From: Pyrenophora tritici-repentis
Taxonomy: Eukaryota > Ascomycota > Dothideomycetes > Pleosporales > Pleosporaceae
DNA length: 64,000 nt
Reading direction: 5' to 3'
Assembly: GCF_003171515.1 (NCBI RefSeq)
Contig: NC_089396.1
Span: forward strand, 372,001-436,000
Below the pieces are notes generated by a model, which saw nothing but the letters and a program-made list of their open reading frames with translations, was not told the origin of the DNA and did not search any database. Shown in pieces: positions 37,322-48,210 of the stretch. The translations under genes were made by a program, and so were the position numbers. Position 1 is the stretch's first letter, and each line of letters opens with the position of its first letter.

Positions 37322-39178
37322 CTATCTGAATTTTTGTGGGAGGTTGACGTTGCGGCCACGTGATGTGGTCTTTGGTGGTGGAGGCGATGGAGGAGATGCA
37401 ACTCTATCGCGAGCTCTATCCTCCATCGCTCGTTTTTGACGCTTGTTCTTAGAAGAGGGCGCTCTTGAGGCTTTACGCTTGCGTTGTTGAGCTTGTTGGG
37501 TGGCTTTTTTCTGGTGTTGAGCTTCAACTTTGCGCGCGCGTTCAGCTGCTTTCTCAGCTCGCTCAAGCTCCCTTATCTCCTTGAGCCTCTGCCTCTCTAC
37601 ACGCTTCTCCTCGAGCTTAACTTGACGCTGCAGTTGAACCTCCTCACGCTGCTTCTTGGCCTGTGCTTTTTGGAGTTTCTCCTCTATCTTATCTCGCTCC
37701 CGTACTACTTCTCTAGCTCGAGCCTCGCGTATCTTGCGAGGAGACCAGAAGACAGAGCCACCGTGATACTCCTGGCGCTGTTGAAGGTCAAGAGCTTTGC
37801 CCTTCTTCTTATGCTTCTTTTTATGTTGAAGAGCCTCCTTTAAGCCCTCGTTCTCATGCTGTAAAAGCTTATACTGCACAGAGAGATGGTGAACGCTTGA
37901 GCGCAGCTTTCTTGCCTCATACTGATGGCTATCATTGACAGCAGCTCGTACTAACCGATCGAGCTTTCTCCAGTCATGATCAGAGAGCCCTGAAGATGAG
38001 CTTCTCTCAGCTTCTGGCGTGCTGGCAAATCTACGAAGGATAACGTTGGGATCTATTGGCCATATACCAGTAGCTTCAAACGCTTTTAATATAGTTGATT
38101 GCTTAAACGAGGCCTGCCAAGCTCTCCAGAAGAGTGGGAAGAAGTCTCCTTTCTTAATTGGAATGAGGCCTTGAGCCTTGTAGAGATGGTTAGTGAGCTC
38201 GTTGGAGTAGGCTTGAGAGAGTGGCTTGAACAGCACTACATCGAGCGGCTGGAGCGTATGAGTCGAATGGGGAGGAAGGATCATGAGGAGGATCCTATGG
38301 CGATCGCAGTACTTGATAAACTCCATCGTGAGGTGAGATCCATGGCCATCAAGGATGAGCAATCGCCATCTCCCTGATCGCTGCTTTGTATAGCGATCAA
38401 ACACCTGCTCTAGCCAAGCTAGGCCTACGTCATTGTTTGACCAGCCTGTTAGAGATGATGAGACAAAGACCTCATGTTCTCCTGCCTTAATATCCTCCAC
38501 CCAACTCGATCGTATGGCTCCATTTTTAGCTGCGTAGATAAGGGCTGGAGGCAGCGAGCTCCCATCGGCGCAGCAGCAGGCCAGGAGTGTCAGAAACTCG
38601 CGTGATCCATCCTGGAGAGATGCTCGAACCTCTTTCTTATCCCATTGACGCCTGCTAAATATCCTCTTACTCCTGCCTATCATACCAATAAGGAAGCCCT
38701 TTTCATCCATATTGTATATATCTCGAGCCTCTAGGTGGTATTCGGTGATCTTCTGGTGCAGCAGCTCGAAGTAGAGTCTATACTTTGACTCAGAATCAGC
38801 CAGGTGGCGCGTACGATCCATGGCGGTGGTCCACTTTGAGATAAGATAGATCTCGTGTCGGTTAATGAAGCGAGTAACCCAGCTCTCGCTGAGCTGCTGA
38901 TGGGCTACTTCTGATGAGAAATTCCTGATCATCTCTCTTGTAGGAGGTAGGCCTTGCTTAGTGAGCTTAGTGATATATCGTACAAGCTCTAACTCTTGTT
39001 GTGGGCCGATAGCTTGCTGCTGAGCGTATCCATCGCTCCTAGGCCCTGTCACGCGCCTCCATCTTCGCCCTAGCGTTGAGCGGTTAACCCCCCATTTTTC
39101 AGCAACTTCTTTTAATGTGAATTTCTCTCCTGGATCGCGCGATTCTAAATCTGCAATCGCTTCATCAATCGGAGCCAT
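37322..39178 (-). CDS. Fot1/pogo-family transposase
   Basis: DDE transposase of 618 codons. The start was placed at 39178 (MAPIDEAIADLESRDPGEKF), inside the inverted repeats; the open frame runs further upstream but crosses the element's end. Residues ~20-45 form a psq-type helix-turn-helix (TLKEVAEKWGVNRSTLGRRW), ~60-110 the CENP-B-type DNA-binding part (LPPTREMIRNF ... SWVTRFINRH). Catalytic Asp158 (YNMDEKGF), Asp277 (LLILDGHGSH) and Asp313 (TLQPLDVVLF) are all present. The last ~170 residues are a long basic coiled coil (KKHKKKGKALDLQQRQEY, then repeated Arg/Glu/Lys helices). No stop or frameshift, so the enzyme may be active. Confidence 0.92.
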   Translation of the reverse strand: MAPIDEAIADLESRDPGEKFTLKEVAEKWGVNRSTLGRRWRRVTGPRSDGYAQQQAIGPQQELELVRYITKLTKQGLPPTREMIRNFSSEVAHQQLSESWVTRFINRHEIYLISKWTTAMDRTRHLADSESKYRLYFELLHQKITEYHLEARDIYNMDEKGFLIGMIGRSKRIFSRRQWDKKEVRASLQDGSREFLTLLACCCADGSSLPPALIYAAKNGAIRSSWVEDIKAGEHEVFVSSSLTGWSNNDVGLAWLEQVFDRYTKQRSGRWRLLILDGHGSHLTMEFIKYCDRHRILLMILPPHSTHTLQPLDVVLFKPLSQAYSNELTNHLYKAQGLIPIKKGDFFPLFWRAWQASFKQSTILKAFEATGIWPIDPNVILRRFASTPEAERSSSSGLSDHDWRKLDRLVRAAVNDSHQYEARKLRSSVHHLSVQYKLLQHENEGLKEALQHKKKHKKKGKALDLQQRQEYHGGSVFWSPRKIREARAREVVRERDKIEEKLQKAQAKKQREEVQLQRQVKLEEKRVERQRLKEIRELERAEKAAERARKVEAQHQKKATQQAQQRKRKASRAPSSKNKRQKRAMEDRARDRVASPPSPPPPKTTSRGRNVNLPQKFR

Positions 39179-39227
39179 AGTTGTGGAGTTATTGCGCGTC
39201 AAAGTTGTAGTATTGAGACACGCGTCG

Positions 39228-39277
39228 GTGTTCGGCGGGGCATGAGATGAATCCGGGCATGAGGTGCACGGACACGT
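39228..39277 (-). repeat. Right terminal inverted repeat of the Fot1/pogo element
   Basis: Inverted partner of 37170-37218; ends in acgt followed by the TA target duplicate. Confidence 0.9.
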
Positions 39278-39279
39278 TA

Positions 39280-39711
39280 CCCACGGACTCTCCGCGCTGG
39301 CCAGAGTCCGGAGATAAGGGGTTCGCAATTCCCCACGTTGTCAAGAAATTCATATACATAAAAGGGAAGAGGGGGTGTGGCGGTGCGGGGATTTATTTGA
39401 CAGAAATGTATCGTGCAGGTGGAGATGTTCTAGAGAAAGCAAGTAGCGCGTTGGTGCCACGAGGACTTCGTTTTCTCAACAGTTCCTGCATTAGCGTCGT
39501 GGGATCTGCATCCACAACGCGCGTGTCGTGAACAAAAGGGCTGACATGTGAAGAAAATTCTGCCCAAAGAACTGCGGTTTAGCGCGTGGGATTCCGCGGA
39601 GACATCGGGTATGCGGCCACCGCACGAGTGATACGGTCCGTATTACTTAGAATCTCACAGCCACACGACAACATGGGCTTATAATTGCATGAACAGCAAT
39701 TACGATCAGGA
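39280..39711. other. Flank between the transposon and the Kre9-like pseudogene
   Basis: No gene or repeat recognised. Confidence 0.5.
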
Positions 39712-40226
39712 TCAGGTAGATGAACTATAATTCCCATGCCACAGTTCCGCTGGCTCTGGGGTACTTCCCGCCACTTCCGCTGGGTGGTGCCCTTCGACGA
39801 GATAGGGAGTAAAGCGCAAAACCCAATAGGCATTTGCTACAAGTGCAGCAGAAGGAACGTTTACATCCCAGACGTAGGATAAAGTCGTAGTGATATCGAT
39901 GCTACCTTGACACATGCCAGATTAGTTACTGTCGAGACACATGCAGGGGGATCTTACTTACCAGTCAGTTTGAACTTGTAGGTATCATTATCGAAGCTGG
40001 TAACCCAAAGATCAAGCTTCGTGATATTTTATGACGTACAGTATATCCTAAAGGCGTCTTGCGGGTCTGATTTCCAGCGAATAGTGAATGGAGAACCGCT
40101 CTGTAGGCTTGTGGATCCATCGGGGGTTGCGGGTGCGGGTGCGGTCCAGCCATCTTGTGGAGTTTGACAGCTTCCTAACAGCGGTATTAACGTATATATT
40201 AGAGCTAGAATGAATTGATGTATCAT
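39712..40226 (-). pseudogene. Secreted Kre9/Knh1-like protein gene with one in-frame stop
   Basis: Two exons, 40226-39962 and 39905-39712, total 153 codons with consistent phase. Signal peptide MIHQFILALIYTLIPLLGSC. The mature part reads GSPFTIRWKSD, then LDLWVTSFDNDTYKFKLTG across to SIDITTTLSYVWDVNVPSAA and WVLRFTPYLVE. This is the Ig-like pattern of the fungal Kre9/Knh1-type surface family (PF10342-like). Codon 66 is TAA (40029-40031), between IYCTS and NITKLDLW, where the frame and the domain clearly continue. TAA is one C-to-T change from a Gln codon. It may be a true null, an assembly error, or read through. Confidence 0.65.
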
Positions 40227-40880
40227 TTTTAGTTATTATAACAATCAATCCGTGCTGTGTCGGTCCGGGGGACTGTCTGTAGAAGCACCCCCTTAAAGTC
40301 ACGAAGCTTCCTTACATATCTGGACCTTGCTCAGTCATACAGAACCCATGACAATTATTGAGTGGCTCGTAGTACGTAGAGTGAATCTTTCGTTTTGCGC
40401 GCATTGTAAATGCACTGTACAAATGTTGTGATAGAGACCCTGAACCAATAAGCACAGCGTTAGCGGACGGGAGTGGAGCTACACTACAGCTTGGCATGTA
40501 CTGAACCGCGATGATGCATATGGCACAGCCTTGCCCCAATTCTATTTTAATCTTGAACTCAACACATGTTGTATTATGTGATTCTTTTTGCTGGTCGCTT
40601 GTATCGTCAACTGACTTTTTCTGTGCCAGTGATACGCAATAATACGTGCCGAAACTCTCCGTTCCGGTGTCCAGGTGGGAATTGCCAGCCGCTCGGGTGA
40701 AGGATTGCGCCACGGTACTAGCGTGTTTGTCTCACCCCCACTAATATGGAAGTCGGTAGGTGCCACATCAAGGCTTCGTGTTATGGTTCTGCTCTAACAC
40801 GACATTGCTGCCTAGATGTTCTCTTCCTTTGTCCTCAACCCTTCGGTTCACAAAGCGCACCTCGATAATTGAGAGCAAAC
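40227..40880. other. Divergent region between the Kre9-like and GH47 genes
   Basis: Promoter space for two divergent genes. The 133-codon open frame on the minus strand (40312-40713) lacks an ATG start and features. Confidence 0.45.
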
Positions 40881-42671
40881 ATGTTTCCCAGGAAATGGAG
40901 ATGGATTCTGGCACTTATTGCTGTCATGTCTTTGCTTGGGACAATGACCCTAATCTCGAATGATTCCGGGCCCTCGAGGGCAGCTTTATTTCCGATCAAT
41001 TATCATGAGCAAACACGTCGATCGACAACAAAGCAGTCAAAGCTATCAGCTGAGCAAACGCGCAGCTCGCATGCATGCCCAACAGTCCCGCCCAATCCGG
41101 CCCTCACTCCGAATACACAAAATTGCTTCAACTGGAGGGCCATACCCAGTCACCACCCAATCGATCATTATGCACAATTACCTGTGGGCAAGCCAACGGC
41201 TCGACCTCCCATTCAGCGCAAACCCAGCCAAGGAACGATAGACAAACATGTGATTGACATCCGTCGAGAAGCTATGAAAGACTCCTTCAAAAGATGCTGG
41301 AAATCGTACAGAGAACGAGCTTGGACAAAAGACCAGCTTGCTCCCACCTCGGGTCGATCGAAGGATACTCAATTCGGAGGTTGGGGAGCCACCCTTGTCG
41401 ATAGCTTGGACACACTTTGGATCATGGACCTGAAGGCCCAATTCGCTGAAGCTGTTGATGCAGCCCTGGAGATCGAGTTCAAGCCAAGTGATAACTGCGA
41501 TAGCGAGATCAACATGTTCCAGATCATAATACATTACCTTGGAGGCTTCATAGGCGCATATGATGTCTCCGGTTGTCACGACGCTCGACTCCTGAACAAA
41601 GCCGTGGAAGTCGCAGATATGGCCTATACCTCGTTCGATACACCTAACCGGATGCCAGTCTCTAGATGGAGTACACGAAAGGCTGCAGATGAAGAATAAC
41701 AATTGCCAGCTCTCTCAGTGCTGATAGCTGAGGCTGCCTCTGCTAGTGTTGAGTTCACTTGTCTCTCCCAGATCACTGGAGATATGCGTTATTTCGACGC
41801 CATCTCACGGGTCACAGACGTACTTGATCGACAACAAGGATCCACGAAGCTTCCTGGAATGTGGCCAATAAGTGTGGATATGAGGACGCCGAACTTGATG
41901 TTCGATAAGTTCTTTGGGCTGGGTGCGATGGCCGACTCCGCGTTTGAATATCTACCGAAGATGCATCAGTTGCTTAACAGCGCTGGCCCAGCCGCCCAGT
42001 ATCGCAAAATGTACAAATACGCGATGGATACCGCTATAGCCCATACGTTGTTCAGACCCATGGTGCATGATCAGGCCGATATATTGATCGCAAGCGCCAA
42101 GCACGACGGGCCCGACGGACGGAGAGATGATACAGGGCAGCATCTGGTGTGCTATGCTGGCAGAATGCTAGCACTTGGCAGACGACTCTTTGACAATGCA
42201 ACCCATATCGAGATAGGCCGAAAAATCTCAGACGGCTGTGCATGGACGTACAAGAATGCGCCCAGCGGAATCATGCCGGAGGTCTTCTCGATGACCCCAT
42301 GCCCCTCGAGGTTGGCGTGCGACTTCATACCCGGCTCGTCTCCATTCAGCGCTGTGCATGACAGCCGATACATCCTCCGACCTGAGGCGGTCGAATCAAT
42401 CTTCTACATGTTTCGACTGACGGGCGAGGCCAAGTATCAGGATATTGCGTGGGACATGTTCCAGGCTATCGAGACTTATACACGGACAGAGTTTGGTAAT
42501 GCTGCACTTCGGAATGTTACGGATGCGCCGCCAGAGCAGGATGACAGTATGGAGAGCTTTTGGCTGGCTGAGACGCTGAAGTACTTCTACCTCATCTTCA
42601 GTGACCATGACGTCATTAGTTTGGATGACTTCGTGTTCAATACAGAAGCGCATCTATTCCGGATCCCCTAG
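40881..42671 (+). pseudogene. GH47 class I alpha-1,2-mannosidase gene with one in-frame stop
   Basis: Trims mannose from N-glycans in the ER/Golgi. A single uninterrupted frame of 597 codons except TAA at 41697-41699 (codon 273). Type II anchor MFPRKWRWILALIAVMSLLG, a Ser/Thr/Pro stem to ~residue 115, then the GH47 domain: RREAMKDSFKRCWKSYRERA, TQFGGWGATLVDSLDTLWIM, HDQADILIASAKHDGPDG, HLVCYAGRMLALG, YILRPEAVESIFYMFRLTGE, DDSMESFWLAETLKYFYLIF and the closing TEAHLFRIP. The stop sits in the loop RKAADEE*QLPALS, between conserved blocks, and both sides remain in the same frame. As written, only 272 residues would be made, an inactive fragment. A true nonsense mutation or an assembly error are both possible. 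Confidence 0.75.
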
Positions 42672-43643
42672 TTGTAGAGCCGTAGCTACAGAGTCTAATT
42701 CAATGTCCCAGAGGCATTTTTTCGTGTGTTCAACGCGTCTTGCGGAGCAGGTGCGTGCTGTGAAAGCCCGAGGACTCCCGTAACCAAGCCTTTTTCGGGC
42801 AAGCTCATGCGCTAACTACAGACTCGGGAGCTTCGCCATTCATCAGAGCGCCTGAATTTTTCCAAACATAACTTACGTCAATTAACATCCTCCCAATGGT
42901 AGCCTCGATATCAGCAGGCCGCATTCTACTGCTCTCGCTCAGGAACTTGAGCGCTTCCAGAAGCGTTTTGGGTTTGTCTTTGTTCCGCTACGTCACACAC
43001 CGGCATCCTGATCTTCTGAGGTCATGACTATACGATACGTCGCAAAGCACACTTTCATTCCAGTCCCTCGCATGTACTGTGTTATCCAAATATAGCCATA
43101 TGTTAGAAGGGAGCATATGATCGAACTCTATACATTGACACAGCTTTCACTACTTGAGGTTCTCCGTTATTTTCTTACGATACATAGTTGCTACACGAGA
43201 CTGGCACACAAAGCTCAATGCTGGGGGCTAATACATTATGAGATGACTGTAAAATTTGGCGCTAAAAGGTGGGATAGGTTTTCCTGATTGGCCGGCCACG
43301 GTGCTAGATTTCTACGCTCGAGCTGACCAAAATAGCAGTCATGTTGAACTGGTTTGACTATGGGAAACCATGGACTTCTCGAACATTTAGCAAAATTAAT
43401 GAAAATCTGCAGCGCACCTACTATCACCGCTTTTTCATGCATTGTTAGCCGACGTAGGTCTTGTAGTTATCAATATCAACCGGTTGTTCAAGTTGCTTTT
43501 CGAGCTGAGCTCAGCCGCATGGCTGTACAGCCACGGTCGCACAACCTTGATGCAGAGACCTTATAAGGCAGCCTTTTATTTGAATCGAATTTTTTCTCAC
43601 TGCAAAGTTTGAGGCCAATCTCCGCAACTCTTCAGCCCTCTTT
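42672..43643. other. Intergenic
   Basis: GH47 3' flank and the promoter of the DUF6536 gene. No gene recognised. Confidence 0.5.
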
Positions 43644-45915
43644 ATGGCTTCGACTTCGCCACAAAGGCTTCCTTTATTCTGTGACCTAGACACAAGTATG
43701 AGAGAAGCTCTTCTGCAAGAACCTGAAATAATCGAACTGGAAACATTAGATAATCCTCCCAAACACGCATTTGTTCCACTATTGCGGCGCGAATCCGCTG
43801 CCAGCACTGTATCGCACACCTCCTCTCAGCATGAAAAGAACTACCGACGATTCATTAAACGCATACTCGGCTACATCTCGACCTTGCTAGGCAGCCTTGG
43901 ATCAAATATCCGCGAAAAGATACGACGAAGCCGCTTCTACGGATGGCGCATGGGGCTATTGATTGGCAGTTGCACCACGGCCTTTGTCTTGTGCTGCAAC
44001 ATCACAGCTGTCCTTGTCGCGGGTATCAGAGATGATAAAACATCGGACACTATCAAAGTGATCACCGTCATGACTGGTAGTAGTACTGCCATTTCACGGT
44101 GGAGCACATTCTTTCATTTCCTCATTAATGTTTTGAGCACTCTATTGCTTGGTGCTAGCAACTATACCATGCAAGTGTTGGCCTCGCCAACGAGATCCGA
44201 TATTGATGTTGCACACGCTAAAGGTCTGTGGCTGGATGTGGGACTATTGAGTGTTCGAAATTTGCGTTTCCTACCTCGAGGCCGGATAGCCCTGAGCCTT
44301 ATGTTAGGACTGTCTTCGATACCGCTTCACCTCTTGTAAGAAAAAAGTCATTAACAAGTCGAACCACGAACTCAGCTAATATGCTCTAGTTACAATGCTG
44401 CCTTATTCCAGATCACGGTGGCCAATCAATACGATATCCACGCTATTAGCATTGGATCTGAAGATTGGGCCAAGATCAGTTCACGCGACAATGTCCGGAA
44501 CCTCACAAACGACCAATGGATGGAAATTTATGCCACACCATATCTTTCGGGATACGATGATCTTTACCTTGTTATTGACCGCCTGGCTTTCGAGCCATTT
44601 CAAAATGTCACAACTGGGTCGAATGTTGATCACTTGCCATTGAATATACGGAATAGCAGCAACGAAGCTATAAGAAACTTCACCAATGGAGCGATGCCCT
44701 GGAGTAATTACACAATGTTCGCTGGATACGCTCTCAGGGACAACAAGAGCAGCGGGGCTTGGCCCTACAATGCTCGCGTTGCGTACGGCTTGTCCAACAT
44801 CTCCAACGTGGAGAGTCGTATCCAAATTAGTCAAGATTTCATGATCATAGTCATATGCTTCAATTTCGCCAAGTTGGTCATCATTTTGTGGGTTCTCATA
44901 GCTGACAAGTCTGAGTACCTGGTCACCCTCGGCGACGCGGCAGCATCATTCCTAGAGCGTCCTGATTCCAGCACTGTTGGAAAATGTATGTTGGGTAAAG
45001 AGGAACATTTGTTCCAGCTTGGATATCGAATAGCGAAGAACTTAGATTCGCAGAATCAGGGAAGATTCCAGCAGCGTCTGCTTGGAGCATGGCTGCCAGA
45101 TCGGCTACGACACTCTGCATCGCTTTCTGAGGATCGACAGCTCTTGTTAGCAATCATGTAAGAGCTTTCCCCATTATTATCCTGTTACAGCTAACACTTT
45201 GAGGGTATCCTGCGTCTTTGGCGCCAATATCATCATTCCATTTGCTAACTATTACCAATTCCACACCTGGGGCAACTCTTCTGACGACACAATGCCGTTC
45301 AACCACGGAATCCTTTTCAACGCTTGGATAGCCAACTCCCCACAAATCCTTCTATCCTTTTGCTACCTTGCCCTCAACAATATTTGTACTTTCCTAGCAA
45401 GCGCCGAAGAGTGGAACAGTTGCGCCGATTCCAGGAAAGGCCTACGCGTATCCCGCCCAGTTGGCCAGCAACGAAGCACATACTTTCTACAGCTTCCTTA
45501 TAGATGGGCAGTGCCATTGATTACGGTTAGCGGTGTTCTACACTGGCTACTATCACAGAGCTTTTTCTTCGTTCAAGTGGATACTTTTGCGAACGGAAAG
45601 ATAGACATCGACAAGTCAAAGTCAGCCTGCGGATTCTCTAGCCTTAGTCTTTTTATCTTCTTTATTGTCGCATTTCTGTTGTTGGGTGGTATTGGGTGGG
45701 CAGCATTGCGACCCGCGCAGCAGAAAATGCCTATAGCAGCGTCTTGTAGTTTGGTTATCAGCGCCGCATGCCATCCGCCTCAGAACAGGACCGACACACA
45801 ATTATTGAGAGTAAAATGGGGCGTTGTTGAGCAGCACAATTCCGATAACACTGGTCATTTTTGCCTTTCTGCAAGCAATGTAAAGAGGCCGGAAGTTGGA
45901 AGAATATATCATTGA
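43644..45915 (+). CDS. DUF6536-type fungal membrane protein
   Basis: Three exons, 43644-44335, 44390-45157 and 45204-45915, give 723 residues. The N-terminal ~95 residues are cytosolic. The family block starts at SRFYGWRMGLLIGSCTTAFV with LCCNITAVLVAGI, then a stretch ending in STLLLGASNYTMQVLASPTR followed by SDIDVAHAKGLWLDVGLLSV and RNLRF; this is the pattern of DUF6536 proteins, large fungal surface proteins of unknown role. An extracellular domain with many N-glycosylation sites (NVT, NSS, NFT, NYT) follows, then at least five further membrane segments in the C-terminal half (IVICFNFAKLVIILWVLIA; VSCVFGANIIIPFANYY; ILLSFCYLALNNICTFL; VPLITVSGVLHWLLSQSFFF; LFIFFIVAFLLLGGIGWAAL). All intron borders keep phase. 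Confidence 0.82.
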
Positions 45916-46036
45916 CCGATAGAGCCGACGGCACGCGTCGTTATCTACTGAGACTGAAGTACAACACTGCATGAGACATGGAGCTACGTGTGTTGTACCC
46001 AATCATGCATCTGTTCATATCAGCTGGTACGATACA

Positions 46037-46859
46037 TCAGTACCCCAGCTCCCCCATCCTACTTCTCCAGAACTGCAGCCTTGTGTTGTCGCATTCCTCA
46101 CCACCTCCCCTATTCGCCCAAAGATCCCCGGGTGTGAAGCGATCTGTTCCATTGTTGCAGAGCTTTTCAATTTCTTCCCGTGAAATGCGGAACCACTGCG
46201 CTGCTGCAGGCGCGTGTAGCTCAACGTTTTGTCCCTGACGTGTGCTAGGTGACTGCTCCAGTGCTAAGACCAAAGTCAGGACCCCAAGTCGCGCCCATCC
46301 CGCGAGAACTGGTATCTTCTGGGCATTTTGGTTCTTAGCCAGGAGAGCTGAAAAGGTGTTGATGTTCTTCCATGCCGTTTTTGCGGCATCAGGTGTTGCT
46401 GGTGAGCTAAGGTTTGCTAGGTATCTTTCGGGGCCTATGGAATATTGAGGTCAGAAAAGAAGGAGCAACAAATCACCGCTACGTACCTTGACAACTCTCG
46501 GTCACATTCATGGAGAACTCTGGTAGACCACTGGCGTCGGGAACGCTTGCCAGCTCCACGATATAGTCCACTAGTGCGCCCAATTCTTGCTCCTCTCCAA
46601 ACGTCTCAGCCGCGTTGAGGTAGAGACCCCACAGATTGTTCCAAAGAGTCTCAGTATCTTCTTGAGACAGGATAAGGGAAGCTGTTTCGGTGGCTGCATC
46701 CTTGGGTGTAGTCTGATTTGAAAGCAACTTTTCCAGTATCGTGACAAGTTTTGATTGCACGGAGTCGCTTGGTAAACTCCGCGTGTCATCAACGCTGTCC
46801 TTCCCGTAGAGCTGGCATAGCCAGCCCTCACGCTGTGATTGTGCCCATTCACTGGCCAT
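46037..46859 (-). CDS. DUF3632-like protein
   Basis: Two exons, 46859-46487 and 46434-46037, give 256 residues. The protein is soluble and helical, without a signal peptide. The layout (LWNNLWGLYLNAAETF, LVDYIVELASVP, GLPEFSMNVTESCQG, then AAKTAWKNINTFSALLAKNQ, and the end segment LCNNGTDRFTPGDLWANRGG) resembles DUF3632, a family of unknown function common in plant-associated ascomycetes. The match is by recall of the pattern, so the family name is tentative. The intron has a clean gtacgt donor. It lies tail-to-tail with the DUF6536 gene, 121 bases apart. Confidence 0.7.
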
Positions 46860-47874
46860 ATTTGTTAGGAAATGCAACAACGTCTCTCAACGGATGCCTT
46901 GCAAATACGAAGAAATGGTGAAATGTGAACAAAGGACTAAGCTGTAGCTCTAGGGTTTGGGTCATTGGGATACTCTTGGTTTGAACGCTTGTATAGGAAG
47001 CATCAGGGCTCCAGTCGTCACAGCCTCTTTCCGATGGGGCTGAGGCCCCCTCGCGTGACTCATCTTACTACGTCATCTGACTGTCACGTGGGCTCGATCA
47101 TCGAGACATTCCACTCTTCTTCTTACGTCAAATATTACTGCAGCCCAAATGCATATCCTACGCTGCTTTTCTACACATAATCCTTGGCGCGGTGGTAATC
47201 TGGTGTTCAGCCTTCGCAATTTCGAGTCGCATTTGGAAACGTAGTGTCGATCAGTAAGCACGACACTTAAAGTTCCCCGAACATTCCCCACACAACAAGG
47301 CATGGTTGATCTTGGCATTCTTGTTTCATCCAACTATTTCCTTTTCCGGTTTAAAACACAACTGTCGGGATCCGAGTTGTGTGGGGTTAGGCGTGCACAA
47401 TAAATTCCGTTCCGTTGCCGACTTCCGTACAGCCTCATATGTTTGTCAGATGAGATCCTCAATTGACATCATCGTGAAGGATCTTTGGACTGCGGAAGTC
47501 TGTAGGGTGTATGAATACTGACGCTCATTCGACAGGAATGATGCTTGGAACATCTTTCTCGGTGAACGCCTGATGAATGTGACTGACGATGGGAGGCCGG
47601 GTTACATTGTGGGCTTGAGATTTTCGGAGCGACTGAGACAACTCCAACTGCAGAAATTCGAAGATCGAGGTAATCAGAGCTCAGTGGTGAGTAAAGGGCC
47701 GAGACATGTCATTTGACTACGTCAACGGGAAGCCTACACCATCCACTATCTGTATGCTATTTAGACCAGCAAGTTCTTCCAACTGACTAACAACTATATC
47801 CTCAACTCACTCTCGACTTTCACAACCATCATTCCTAACAAACAACTTCCCATATCGAAAGCCGCACAGCAATC
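46860..47874. other. Intergenic
   Basis: Divergent promoter space between the DUF3632 gene and the small secreted-protein gene. The last ~120 bases are C/A-rich, like a 5' leader. Confidence 0.5.
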
Positions 47875-48210
47875 ATGAGATTCATTACCACAATTCTCAC
47901 CCTTGCATCAGCCCTCACATTCACCAGCGCAGCTCCCGCACCAGGGGAGCCATCAATTGTAAGGGTATGTTCATCTAAAAAATCTAAACTTGACTGTCGA
48001 AACTAATGTCCCCGCAGGGCAACCTTTTCGAGCGCCAGGCACTATGTATGGACCACCCATGTGATTTTGACACCGATTGTTATGCTTGGAGGTGTGGTGA
48101 TTGCCAATCGAACGGCAAGTGTGGTTGCCCTCCTGAAGCGGTACGTTTGGCTCATCCTTGATTTGTGTTGCGCACGCTGACGACGTCAAAAGAATGGGCC
48201 ACCTTGTTAG
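47875..48210 (+). CDS. Small secreted cysteine-rich protein (8 Cys), effector candidate
   Basis: Three exons, 47875-47964, 48018-48140 and 48193-48210, give 76 residues; all introns are phase 0 and 52-53 nt. Signal peptide MRFITTILTLASALTFTSA, a short Pro-rich propeptide (APAPGEPSIVRGNLFER), then a mature part of about 42 residues. Eight cysteines follow in the order C-x5-C-x5-C-x4-C-x2-C-x5-C-x1-C-x7-C. The third exon encodes only NGPPC. I recognise no family. Small size, signal peptide, propeptide and even cysteine count fit a secreted, disulfide-locked peptide such as a plant-pathogen effector or antimicrobial peptide; the role is inference. Confidence 0.75.

Larger units (their letters stand above)
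37170..39277 (-). mobile_element. Complete Fot1/pogo-type DNA transposon
   Basis: A 2108-bp element with ~50-bp terminal inverted repeats (37170-37218 and 39228-39277) that differ at two bases and one indel, flanked on both sides by TA (37168-37169 and 39278-39279). It contains one full-length transposase gene on the minus strand. Complete ends, target duplication and an open transposase suggest recent insertion; the three small differences between the ends suggest some ageing. Confidence 0.93.

Noticed and set aside
40312..40713. 133-codon minus-strand open frame
   Set aside because: Starts at GTG only, no signal peptide or domain, lies in the promoter space of GH47.
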